This document shows positions 44,534 through 54,230 of a stretch of 64,000 nucleotides of DNA, piece by piece. Source of the stretch: Alloascoidea africana (lineage: Eukaryota > Ascomycota > Alloascoideomycetes > Alloascoideales > Alloascoideaceae); assembly GCA_030581615.1 (NCBI GenBank), contig JAKTTT010000015.1, positions 310,001-374,000 of the forward strand, written 5' to 3'. The notes below the pieces were generated by a model, which did not search any database, was not told the origin of the DNA, and was given only the letters and a program-made list of their open reading frames with translations. The stretch's first letter is position 1; each line of letters begins with the position of its first letter. A program made the position numbers and the translations under genes.

Positions 44534-47500
44534 AAGAAAAAAGAAAAAAAAAATATAAAGTCGCTTTTTTAACTTAACCAGCATTGCCTATTGTTTTGTT
44601 TTTTTGTTCTTAACTTATTATTATACACTTTTGTCTTGCTGATCTCATATTCTATATAACATTTTCACATTACATGGGATAGTATATCTTGTTGCTCTAT
44701 TCATCCAACCAAAAAAAACACACCAAAAAAAAAAAAAAATCATGTCTTTTTTTGATTTTTATTACTTGTCGAGATTGAAGAGGGAGATCATTGCAGTATT
44801 CGAAGCCATGAAAAGTCATAAGGGTATTACTATTTTTTGATTGATTGATTGATTGATTGATTGTTTTTTGATTGATGGCTTTTTCCATTTATCTCCCCCC
44901 ACATTCCGATATACTTATTTTCATTTGTTACATTCTCATTATTTTCTACATTATATGTTGATACTCCATTTCCATTTCCATTTCTAACAACAACAACAAC
45001 AACAAAATAAACTAACTAACTAACCTTTTAAAAACCCCCAGAGAGAGAGAGAAAAAAAAAAAAGCAGAAAATTATTCCTTATTCTATTGTTTGAAATTCA
45101 CTTGAAAAAACATCAAAAACATCAAAAAAATTGTTTTGCATCATTTTGTCAAATAATCTTATTGTTGCTTGCACATAACATACATACATTATTATTATTT
45201 TTTTTCCCCTTTTCTTTCTTTCATACTTTTTAACAAAAAACAGAAACACACGCCTTCTTACTTGGCTTTTTTTATTCCCCAATTGTTTCGTCTTTTTTTT
45301 TTTATTTTTATTTTTGAGATCTAAAATAAAGATAATATGATTCACAAATTAATAAAAGATTTCGAATGTTGTTATCTTCAATTACTACTGATTCTGGGTG
45401 TTTGAGTAACGTAAGTATACAAAAAATAAAATTTATTTATTCAGTTCGATTTGAATAAACAAAAAGATGAGATTAGATGAGAAAGAAAGTATATATTTTG
45501 ATCCCTCTATAGGTCTATTTTTGTAGTTATCGATTTTTGGAGAATACGGTACAAAATGATCATTAGATCAAGGAGTTTTTTTTGATTGTATAATCATTGA
45601 TTGATTGTGTGTGTGTGCGTGTGTTTCCTGTTTGAGTGGGATTTCATGTTTCTAACTAGTACATTTGTTACTTGGGTTAAACCTACTGTTGAACTTTTCA
45701 ATCGGTTCATGATCTTAGCTTGACTGTGGCTTTTTATGTGTCTTGCTTGTTTGAGTAATTATTTTTTATCATATTTGAGAAAATGTTAACTAGAATTGAT
45801 GAAAAGTCGTCATTGCCATTTTCTGTTAGTTGGTGAGTTTCTTAACTATTACCTTATGCTACATGAGAACGAACCATCTTTCACAACTTCACCTGATATC
45901 TTTTAAAAGATATTGGTTCCCGCTATTCAACAAGTTTCATCAAATTGTAAAGTTCATATTAATCCATCCTTCCCTAAACCATCTACCAAGACCCCCCAAA
46001 CTTCAGTGTTCGATATTCGATGACTGAAGAAATCCATCTCTATCAATTGAACCAGTTTAAGAGGTATACTCCTCCAGAGCCTATTTGAAGAAATTGACTA
46101 CAAAAGTATTTTACTCGAGTTCATTCTACACTGCTTTCTGATGGAGGATATGGCCTTTGGAGGTACCACCAAGCACTGGAAAGCGGTACAAAATACAGTA
46201 TATCTCGTTTTTGGCGTTATCCAGTGCCCATTCAAAAAGGATAATTCTGTTACTGATCTTTCACTGAATTTAGCATTTCGATGCCATGTTTATGGACAAG
46301 TCCAAAAGAACAAATATCGCAGGCTAGTGATTGAGAAGACTGTTCTGTTCTTGGATCTATTTGATCTATCATTGCCGTTCTACAATAAAGTAAAATCACG
46401 TCAATTTACTGGCAAGATTGCTCTCTATGAAAATCCAATCTTGTGTACGTCGTGCTTGACAAGAGCAAATCAATTTGCCAGGGCAATTGAGAGATGTTGC
46501 AAACACCACAGATACATAAAAAAAAAAGTTCCTACTTTAAGGAATACCCTAGAATGGCGACAATAGCCAGACTTGTCAAAACGGCTTATTGTGGCTATTC
46601 ATATTTGTCAAAAATCTAGAGTGTAATAACTTCTGGACATGTACCAGGAGATACCCTAAATGTCTGAAGATTTTGGCGAGACCAATAATGAATAGGCTTT
46701 TTGCAAATGTCCATCTGCTACTTCCCCAGTACTTTCTTGACATTGGCTTGTAATCAGGTTACGTTCTGAGCCGCGAACTCTGGTATCACAAACCTCTTTT
46801 CCAATTCAACTGAGCCCATTTCATCAGATGCCACAGTAGATCGTTGCCAAAGACATATAAACAAGTTATGACAACGGGCAAAATAGACAGAAGCCTGTGT
46901 GAAGTTGAATTTGAAGCCAATCTTGAAAACGAAACCTGAGGGCTGGCTCATCATTCGAGTGGCAGAAAACAGAAGGATGTTTGCAGGGACAAAAAAAAGG
47001 ACTAACAAGGGCAAGACTAGTGCCTCAGGTCTATACTCAACAACACTCTAGTTTGTGATGAAAAAAGTGTTGTCTCGAAACTTGAAGTTTGACTAAAGAC
47101 TCCAGCCACGGTGACTGAGGATGTGTGGGGTATACAGTAGAGATTTCAATCTTGAGGGTAAACGAGAGGTGGCTCCACGCATATAAAGTACGTTATTACC
47201 ACTCGGGGGGATGTGAAATTCTGCGTTCGTTTTCACATTTGTGGTAATCAGCATCATCATCATACATGTACATACATTCCACTGTTTATTACTGATGAAA
47301 ACGAATGGGTGGTTTCAAGAAATAAGCCCCCATGTGGACGTTGCGGAGGAAAGGATAGGCAAAAACAAAACAAAAAAAAGGAGCGTTTTATTCACCTTAT
47401 CGATAAAACTAGAGAACAAAGTACGTACACCTTGACGTGCTCCCGTATATGCCAGAAAGAGCAGGATCCCCCGTATCTGCCATTTCCGGCCAATGGACAT

Positions 47501-48310
47501 TTGCCATGCCTCCTACATCAGCCACATCAACAAACAGCGTAATCGCATACCTCCATTTTTTGTAGTTACTCCTTCAACATGGCGCTTTTGAATTGGCTTC
47601 TAGATAAGCCAGTTATTATTGTGGTAGTAAGTATTTAATCAGCAACTGGGGTTCAGTACATAGTATATTCAACCGAGTTTTTTTTTTGAACAATTGGCCT
47701 TCCTTCTCTTGCATTCGGATAAACGGTAGTATATATACGTGTTTTGGCGTTTTCATGCAAGTAAGGGGAGAATCGGAATTGCTGTTTCCAAAAAATATTA
47801 ACAACACACTCAAAACATTGACCGAACAACTATTTTCACTTTACTGGAGATGATGTCAATTGCTTAAACCCCGGACTTTCTCTGATCAGAGTCTCATCAT
47901 CATCATCATCGTCATTGTTAATCAAACGAAAGCAATCATTTTGTTTTGTTTTCATATTACATCAGCAATCTACTCTCATTTTTTTTTTTTTTTTCAGATT
48001 GAGATTGATTGTCTAAGCTGTGTTTTGCTTATTGGTATATACCATCACCTCCATATATCCGAACAATTTAAACATACTGGACAACGGCATAATCGATGCT
48101 TATGAAACTCCGATGATCTTTTTTTATAATTTTGATCCAATAAAAACCATAACCTTAAACTGGTGCGTTGCAAACTCCAACCGCATATCATCATCTTCCT
48201 GGCTCTAGGCAAAAACCAAACCACATAAAAAGAAGAGGAAAACCAATTTATTTCAGGTTTCTTTTTTTTTTTTTTGCTTTCTCTGGCTCTCTTGATTCTT
48301 ACCCATTGGC
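44534..48310. other. 3.8-kb AT-rich intergenic region with one coding-like remnant
   Basis: Between the PUF gene and the NADH dehydrogenase gene. Many homopolymers and simple repeats: (GATT)n near 44840-44862, (CAA)n near 44986-45005, (GA)n at 45041, (GTGT)n near 45608. A coding-like open stretch at about 46,050-46,566 is listed separately. No tRNA or transposon ends seen. Confidence 0.5.
46141..46566 (+). pseudogene. Unrecognised coding-like open frame, probably a gene remnant
   Basis: 141 residues from ATG (MEDMAFGGTTKHWKAVQ); the same frame is open upstream to about 46,047. Amino-acid composition is protein-like (Leu, Lys, Arg, Phe mixed) with cysteine-containing CTSCLTRANQFARAIERC near the C-terminus, unlike the AT-rich shadow frames around it. 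Flanking 45.65-46.05 kb also contains short coding-like pieces in other frames, suggesting decay of a larger gene. No family recognised; it could also be a young small gene. Confidence 0.33.
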
Positions 48311-50083
48311 ATGGCTTTTGTTTCCAATTTGAACCATAGGTTTCTCCAAAAGCATGCTGTTCCTGTCGTTTCTTCTTCACTACCCAGACATGCCATTAGG
48401 CACCACAGCATCTTACTACATATGAACTCCGATTATCATAGCAATCACCTTTTTTTAACAAACAGACCTCACATTGTAACAAGAAACATATCGGCAAGCA
48501 CATCTTCAAACCTCAAGCTCAAGCTCAAACCCCCAGTTCCTCCAAAGTCCTTAGAGTATAACCATCGGACTTTGAGAAAAGCAGGGTTCTTGAGAAACTT
48601 TGTTACTGGAGTTTCTGCCGTTTTGGTCGGTGGCATTGGCTATTTGGTTTATAAGGTTGTTGTTTCCAGATTTCCTGTAGATCAGATTCAACCAGATCCT
48701 TCCAAGAAAAAATTGATCATATTGGGAACAGGTTGGGGTGCAATGACTCTTTTAAAAAAAATTGATACTTCAAATTATAATGTTACAATTGTATCACCAC
48801 GAAACTTTTTCTTGTTTACGCCGTTGCTTCCATCATGTCCTACCGGAACAATTGAACATCATTCAATCATGGAACCTGTTCGTAGCATTATACGACAAAA
48901 AAGGGCAATTGCAAATTATTACGAAGCTGAGGCTACAGAAATTGACCCAGGGGCTAAAAAAATCGTGATTCGGGCTAATGAGTATCCAGGTACTGATAGT
49001 GGGTTCACAACAAAGACTCTCGATTATGATTACCTGATATATGGAGTTGGCGCTCAAACTTCCACTTTTGATATCCCCGGGGTCAAAGAGCACGCCTGTT
49101 TTTTGAAAGAAATTCAGGACTCGGTAGATGTGCGTAGAAAGTTGATGGATTGCGTCGAGGCTGCAATGTTGAGACCCAAGGGCGACCCTGAACGGAAAAA
49201 GCTCCTCAGTATGGTTGTGGTAGGTGGAGGTCCCACAGGTGTGGAAATTGCCGGTAGTTTGCAAGATCTTTTCGATAAAGATTTGGGGAAATGGATCCCT
49301 GAAATAAAGGATGATCTCAAGGTGACATTGATCGAAGCGCTCCCGAACGTTTTACCATCTTTTAGTAAAAAATTGGTCGAATACACCGAATATGTATTCC
49401 AACAGGGCAATATTAATACCAAGACCAAAACCTATGTAAACAAGGTGACGAACAAAACTGTTTTTGCCAAACAGCATAACAAAGATGGAAGTACAGAATT
49501 ACATGAAATCCCCTTTGGATTACTTGTTTGGGCCACTGGTAATACTGCTCGACCTATAACCAAAAATCTCATGTCCAAGATTCCGGAACAACAAGAATCT
49601 CAAAGAGGTGTATTGATAAACGAGCATCTTGTTGTGAAAGGAGCAGATGACATTTTTGCACTTGGAGATGCAACTGCTACAGATTACGCTGCCACTGCTC
49701 AAGTTGCAGCTCAACAGGGTTCATATCTTGCCCATATTTTGAATACTTTGGCGAAAGATGAAGATGTGGTCGCAGGTTCGCAACTGGCAAACCTGCCACA
49801 GACATTGGCTAAAACAGAGAGATTACAGCATAAACTGGACCGTTTAAAACTCAAATCCTTCCAATATACACACCAGGGTTCTCTGGCCTATATTGGCCGA
49901 GATATTGCAGTTGCAGACTTGTCTTGGGGCAAATGGTCCAACATTGCTATTGGGGGAACCCTGACCTATCTGTTTTGGAGATCAGCCTACGTTTCCATGT
50001 GTTTTGGAGTCAGAAACAAGATTCTTGTAGTTCTAGATTGGGTCAAGGTCAGTTTATTCGGGAGAGACTTTACCCGAGAGTGA
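48311..50083 (+). CDS. NDE1: Type II NADH dehydrogenase, external mitochondrial (NDE1/NDE2-like)
   Basis: 590 residues, one exon. The N-terminus is basic and Ser/His-rich, as in mitochondrial presequences, followed by one hydrophobic helix FVTGVSAVLVGGIGYLVYKV (about residues 99-118), as in Nde proteins that face the intermembrane space. Two Rossmann motifs: GTGWGA near residue 138 for FAD and GGGPTGVEIAG near 305 for NADH. FFLFTPLLPS, YGVGAQTSTFDIPGV, FALGDATATD and the C-terminal membrane-binding segment ending GRDFTRE are typical. The enzyme passes electrons from cytosolic NADH to ubiquinone without pumping protons. The presequence-plus-helix favours Nde over internal Ndi1, but Nde1 and Nde2 cannot be told apart. 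No EF-hand insert was seen. Confidence 0.93.
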   Translation: MAFVSNLNHRFLQKHAVPVVSSSLPRHAIRHHSILLHMNSDYHSNHLFLTNRPHIVTRNISASTSSNLKLKLKPPVPPKSLEYNHRTLRKAGFLRNFVTGVSAVLVGGIGYLVYKVVVSRFPVDQIQPDPSKKKLIILGTGWGAMTLLKKIDTSNYNVTIVSPRNFFLFTPLLPSCPTGTIEHHSIMEPVRSIIRQKRAIANYYEAEATEIDPGAKKIVIRANEYPGTDSGFTTKTLDYDYLIYGVGAQTSTFDIPGVKEHACFLKEIQDSVDVRRKLMDCVEAAMLRPKGDPERKKLLSMVVVGGGPTGVEIAGSLQDLFDKDLGKWIPEIKDDLKVTLIEALPNVLPSFSKKLVEYTEYVFQQGNINTKTKTYVNKVTNKTVFAKQHNKDGSTELHEIPFGLLVWATGNTARPITKNLMSKIPEQQESQRGVLINEHLVVKGADDIFALGDATATDYAATAQVAAQQGSYLAHILNTLAKDEDVVAGSQLANLPQTLAKTERLQHKLDRLKLKSFQYTHQGSLAYIGRDIAVADLSWGKWSNIAIGGTLTYLFWRSAYVSMCFGVRNKILVVLDWVKVSLFGRDFTRE

Positions 50084-50315
50084 TAGACAATATATATAGG
50101 ATACAATACATATTGAAGCCACCGACAGTATTCCGTAATGTTTGGGTCGAAACTTCCGGGGGAGGGAGCAAACACGGGAGGTTACCCTCCCTCGAGCGCA
50201 TTTTTTTTTTTTCTTGTTTCGCCCTCACCCATCCAAACACACTTTTTTTCGTCTCTTACACCCACTTGTTGCTGCGAGTCTACATTATCGAAACAAAACA
50301 AAACAAAACAAAACT

Positions 50316-52387
50316 ATGTCGAACGAAGTTGAAGAAGAACTCTTGGACTACTCAGATTCTGAGGAAATCACAGTCCCAACCTCCAAGCCCGAAGCAACCG
50401 ATGGCAATGGCGCTGCTGCTGCCGATGAAAATGGTGATAAAAAGGGCAGCTACGTTGGTATCCACTCTACAGGTTTCCGCGATTTTCTTTTGAAGCCTGA
50501 ATTGCTACGGGCTATTGTCGACTGTGGTTTTGAGCATCCATCAGAGGGTTAGTTGAAATTACTTGCTTTTGCCTTTCATCCTCATCCCCCCTTCATTCAG
50601 TATCAACCAACGGAACGAGTCGACGCTTGTGTGTGTGTATTGCTACTGTGCCGTGTCAATAACGCAACGAAGGTAATCTCGAGCCCAAAAATGGCACACC
50701 TTATTTTTTATCGTCTTTCAAACGCGTCATTTCGGATCGCTAGTTCCCTCATGGATGATCGATCCAATCAAATGGCTTCCTAAGCACTGGCTGTTTAATT
50801 TTTTTTTTTTATTATTTTCTTTGTTCATAAAAAAAAGAAATTTAAGGCCAATGTCGGCAAGAGGAATGAGAAGGTAACCAAGATTCAATTACAATTGCAA
50901 TTGCAATTTCAATTGCTTCTTCTGGAAATTTCATTGCTTTTACTGTCAAGAGGTTTAAATCGAGCCATCGATTTCTCATTCCCAGACCAGTTTTGTTTTT
51001 GGTCTACTACCCAAAGCAGGAAAAAAAGAAGGATCTATTTGGGGAAACGCGGCTGTTTAAAAAAATTGAGACACACTAGCGGTTTTATTTACTGCTCAAG
51101 ATGGAAGTGGGACTAAATTTCCAATTGACATGATTTGTAATGCCTTTGTTTATGGACTTGAAAGACGATAAAATTTAAGAGGCACAGTGTGCAAGTTTCA
51201 GGAATATTTTCTGGATTGGGGAGGGGGGTTTGGATAATTTAGATGAAAGACTATAGAAGCAACCAAGATCGAGAAAAGACTAACCTATTTTTGACAACCC
51301 ATCAATAGTTCAGCAAGTTTGCATTCCTCAATCCATTTTGGGGACGGATGTTTTATGTCAGGCGAAATCCGGTCTTGGTAAAACAGCGGTTTTTGTTTTG
51401 TCAACTCTTCAACAGTTGGATCCAGTACCTGGTGAAGTGTCTGTTGTTGTTGTTTGTCATACACGTGAGTTGGCATATCAGATTCGAAACGAATACGCGA
51501 GATTTTCGAAATACATGCCAGATGTCCGTACAGCTGTTTTCTACGGAGGTACATCGATTCAAAAGGATATAGAGTTGATCAAGGATAAGAATACTGCCCC
51601 CCATATTGTGGTTGCCACACCCGGTCGATTAAACGCCTTGGTTCGAGACAAGTATCTTCGATTGAACAATGTTAAAACGTTTGTGATTGATGAATGTGAC
51701 AAGGTTTTGGATCAACTTGATATGCGCCGAGATGTTCAGGAGGTGTTTCGGGCAACACCTCATCAGAAACAAGTTATGATGTTTTCAGCCACCTTGTCAC
51801 AAGACATTCGTCCAGTTTGTAAAAAATTCATGCAGAATCCTTTGGAGATTTATGTCGATGATGAGGCCAAGTTGACATTGCATGGATTACAACAGTATTA
51901 CATGAAACTTGCGGAACGTGAGAAGAACCGACGTTTATCGGAATTACTTGATTCATTGGAATTCAACCAAGTTATTATTTTTGTGAAATCGACAGCAAGA
52001 GCTGATGAACTGAATCGTTTGTTATGCGATTGTAACTTTCCCTCGATTGCGGTTCATTCGGGGATTCCTCAAGAGGAGAGAATTGCGCGTTACAAGTTGT
52101 TTAAAGAGTTTAACAAGCGAATTTGTGTTTCAACCGATGTTTTCGGAAGAGGTATAGATATCGAGCGTATTAATCTGGCGATTAATTATGATTTACCAAG
52201 TGAAGCAGACCAATATTTGCATCGAGTGGGTAGAGCGGGAAGATTCGGTACGAAAGGTTTGGCAGTGTCATTTGTTTCGAGTGAGGAGGACGAAAAGGTG
52301 TTGGCTCAGATACAGGAAAGGTTTGAGGTCAACATTTCCGAGTTCCCTGAAGAAGGAGTTGATCCTTCTACTTACATGAACACTTGA
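50316..52387 (+). CDS. SUB2: SUB2, DECD-box RNA helicase of mRNA export and splicing, one long intron
   Basis: Exons 50316-50547 and 51309-52387 give 436 residues, close to S. cerevisiae Sub2 (446). Exon 1 encodes [17 protein letters not shown] to FEHPSE and the V codon is split; exon 2 resumes QQVCIPQS. Motifs: AKSGLGKT (Walker A), VIDECDKVL (DECD box), [16 protein letters not shown] and [10 protein letters not shown]. Sub2/UAP56 acts in spliceosome assembly and in TREX-mediated export. The 761-nt intron (GTTAGT...GACTAAC...TAG) is by far the longest here; reading into it meets TAG after one codon, so unspliced mRNA would be truncated at about residue 78. Since the product is itself a splicing factor, autoregulation through this intron is possible (inference). 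Confidence 0.97.
50548..51308 (+). other. 761-nt SUB2 intron
   Basis: Donor GTTAGT, branch site GACTAAC 26 nt before acceptor TAG. The interior is AT-rich with several T-runs; an AATTGCAATTGCAATTTCAATT stretch near 50892-50915 could form a local hairpin. I looked for box C/D pairs and found no convincing snoRNA. Confidence 0.85.
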
Positions 52388-52764
52388 AGAAAAGGCAACC
52401 CAGGGGGGCTAAATAATGATGTGTCACTGGTCTTTTTGTACTATGGAAGAAAAAAGAAAAAGAAAAAGAACGAACTTGATTAGTCTGAAGTATAGTAGAT
52501 ATGTATAAGAAATATGAAAACGTGTTTAATTTTTTCTTCTCCTTTATGAGATAAGGTAAGCAGTTTGAGATTGCTCCTGGTTCCCTTGAAATGTGATCAC
52601 ATTGTAATGTGGATTTTTTTTACCCGGAGCATTCGCATTTCACCAGCTCAGTTCGGATTTAACATTTCTCTTGGCCGCCACAAGATTTAAAAGCCATTTG
52701 CATTTGCATTTGCATTCGCTTTGCTCCATTCATTCATTATTATTGTTCATTTTTCATCCGTCCT
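52388..52764. promoter_or_regulatory. SUB2 3' end and promoter of the DUF3074 gene
   Basis: 377 bp. Contains AAGAAAAAGAAAAAGAA after SUB2, then four ATTTGC units (52696-52717) and a CATTCATTCATTATTATT leader just before the next start codon. No other gene seen. Confidence 0.5.
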
Positions 52765-53784
52765 ATGCCCTTTGACTTTACACTCAGACCGCACAAGGTG
52801 TCGGAGATTCCTCGAGATATCGATGCACTGATTGAAGACGCTAACGAGCTGCTTAACGGGGTCGAGAAAGGTGTAGATGGGTGGGACTCCGGGAAACAGT
52901 TTAATTACAACTTTCACACGGCGGAAAAGAGGAATGTTAAGGAACAAGTGATGCTTTATACGCGGCATTACAAGGGCGAATACTGGATATCTAGAATTAG
53001 TGTTCATGAACCAGCAGAGAGTGGAATCACATTTGATGATTTTATAGCTGGTCTGCTCGGAGCGGAAAAGAAGGAAAGGGAGAAGGAGAAGGAGAAGGAG
53101 AAACATGATGATGGACATGGCGAGTCAGATGGATCTGTTTCTCCAACATGTGTCTCTACGGATTCTTCCAAAGTCGATGAGGATACAATAGTGGTGCGAG
53201 ATACGCCCAAGGAAGAGGCTGCTGCCGCGGAGGAGTCTCTCGATGGCAGCCAGTTTGAGGATAGCGAATGGAGTCTGACGGACCGACTCAAACACCAGGT
53301 GCACGAGGCAAGCTACGTGGATCCGCTCAACAAATGGCGGCCCATCGAGCTTCGTGAAGGCGAGACGCTGCCTCCCGGGTGGGTCGGGAACACGATGGAG
53401 TACGAGCTGGGATATCCGTTCACGACGAGGGTGTTCAACCAGTTCTGCTTCATGGCGCCGCCGCGGTTCCATCACCGGCAAGCGAGGGCTGGAGAACAGG
53501 ACGAAGACCTTTCGGAGGCAGCGTTTGTGATTTCGATCGTGGCCGACCACCCCGTCCGCAACCCCAAACACACCCATGCCCAGTACTGCTCCGTGGAGAG
53601 AATCAAAAGGCTCCGGGACGGGCGAATCCACTGGAGCGTGGCCACTTGCTCGGAGCCCCATGTTACGTGTCCCAAGTGGCTCCAGCACAAGGTGACGGTG
53701 CGAAACATCGCGTACAACATCCCCCAGTACTTCAAGTGGGTGGCCAGCAACCGGGACCTGATCTATAGCGGCCGGCGGGAGTAG
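52765..53784 (+). CDS. DUF3074 (START-like) domain protein
   Basis: 339 residues, one exon. Starts MPFDFTLRPHKVSEIPRD; the segment WRPIELREGETLPPGWVG near residues 192-209 and YPFTTRVFNQFCFMAPPR resemble the DUF3074 family of START/Bet v1-like folds, which I recall from many fungi but not from S. cerevisiae. Lipid or sterol binding is only inferred from the fold. Residues ~95-155 form a charged, probably disordered insert (KEREKEKEKEKHDDGHGES). The protein ends in KWVASNRDLIYSGRRE. Codon use changes from mixed to strongly GC-ending at about residue 145. It lies in tandem before the RGA gene without an evident functional link. Confidence 0.75.
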   Translation: MPFDFTLRPHKVSEIPRDIDALIEDANELLNGVEKGVDGWDSGKQFNYNFHTAEKRNVKEQVMLYTRHYKGEYWISRISVHEPAESGITFDDFIAGLLGAEKKEREKEKEKEKHDDGHGESDGSVSPTCVSTDSSKVDEDTIVVRDTPKEEAAAAEESLDGSQFEDSEWSLTDRLKHQVHEASYVDPLNKWRPIELREGETLPPGWVGNTMEYELGYPFTTRVFNQFCFMAPPRFHHRQARAGEQDEDLSEAAFVISIVADHPVRNPKHTHAQYCSVERIKRLRDGRIHWSVATCSEPHVTCPKWLQHKVTVRNIAYNIPQYFKWVASNRDLIYSGRRE

Positions 53785-54230
53785 CAGTAGCCAGATTACA
53801 TAGAGGTTGGACTGTGGACTGTAATTGCATAGTGGACTAGAGATAGAATGCCTGTCTGGTTTTCTTCTGAGATTAGCTTAATATTATCATTTGATACTGG
53901 TTTTGGTCCACGATGAGGTGGATGGACAGTCTCCAGCTTCCAGCTTCCAGCTCCAGTTTTCCACGGACCAAAACCAGAACCAGGAGTCCGCTAGGACTAG
54001 GACTCCTGGAGGACTGCTAGAGACCTTCCGTCTCGCGTCTCTCGTCTCTCGTTCCTCGAGCCTCTTCCCTCGAGCCTCTTCCCTCGTTCCTCGTCTCCAA
54101 GATGAAACCGGGTTCTGCAGGGGTGAGTCTAAAACGACGCGCTGGGAAAAGCGAGCGTGGACCGAAAGTGCAGCCTCCCTCTCTTCTCTTCTCTTCTCTT
54201 CTCTCACCCCCCAGCTCCAGCACCAAGCCC
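53785..54230. other. GC-rich leader region of the RGA gene
   Basis: 446 bp dense in short tandem repeats: TCCAGCTTCCAGCTTCCAGC near 53932-53951, CGTCTCGCGTCTCTCGTCTC near 54030, and repeated CTCGAGCCTCTTCC units near 54055-54083. The CT-rich stretch before 54231 looks like a yeast 5' leader. It includes the inverted repeat listed separately. An in-frame upstream ATG lies at 54102. Confidence 0.55.
53980..54009. repeat. Perfect 10-bp inverted repeat with 10-nt spacer
   Basis: CCAGGAGTCC and GGACTCCTGG are exact reverse complements separated by GCTAGGACTA. It would form a stable hairpin in DNA or in the RGA 5' leader. Role unknown. Confidence 0.85.

Noticed and set aside
47213-47542. Open frame of 109 codons before NDE1
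   Set aside because: Starts at GTG, no family resemblance, composition driven by local repeats.
54122-54214. Possible intron (GTGAGT to CAG) at the start of the RGA gene
   Set aside because: Removing it puts the ATG at 54102 out of frame with the LIM domain; the continuous reading frame or the start at 54231 is simpler.
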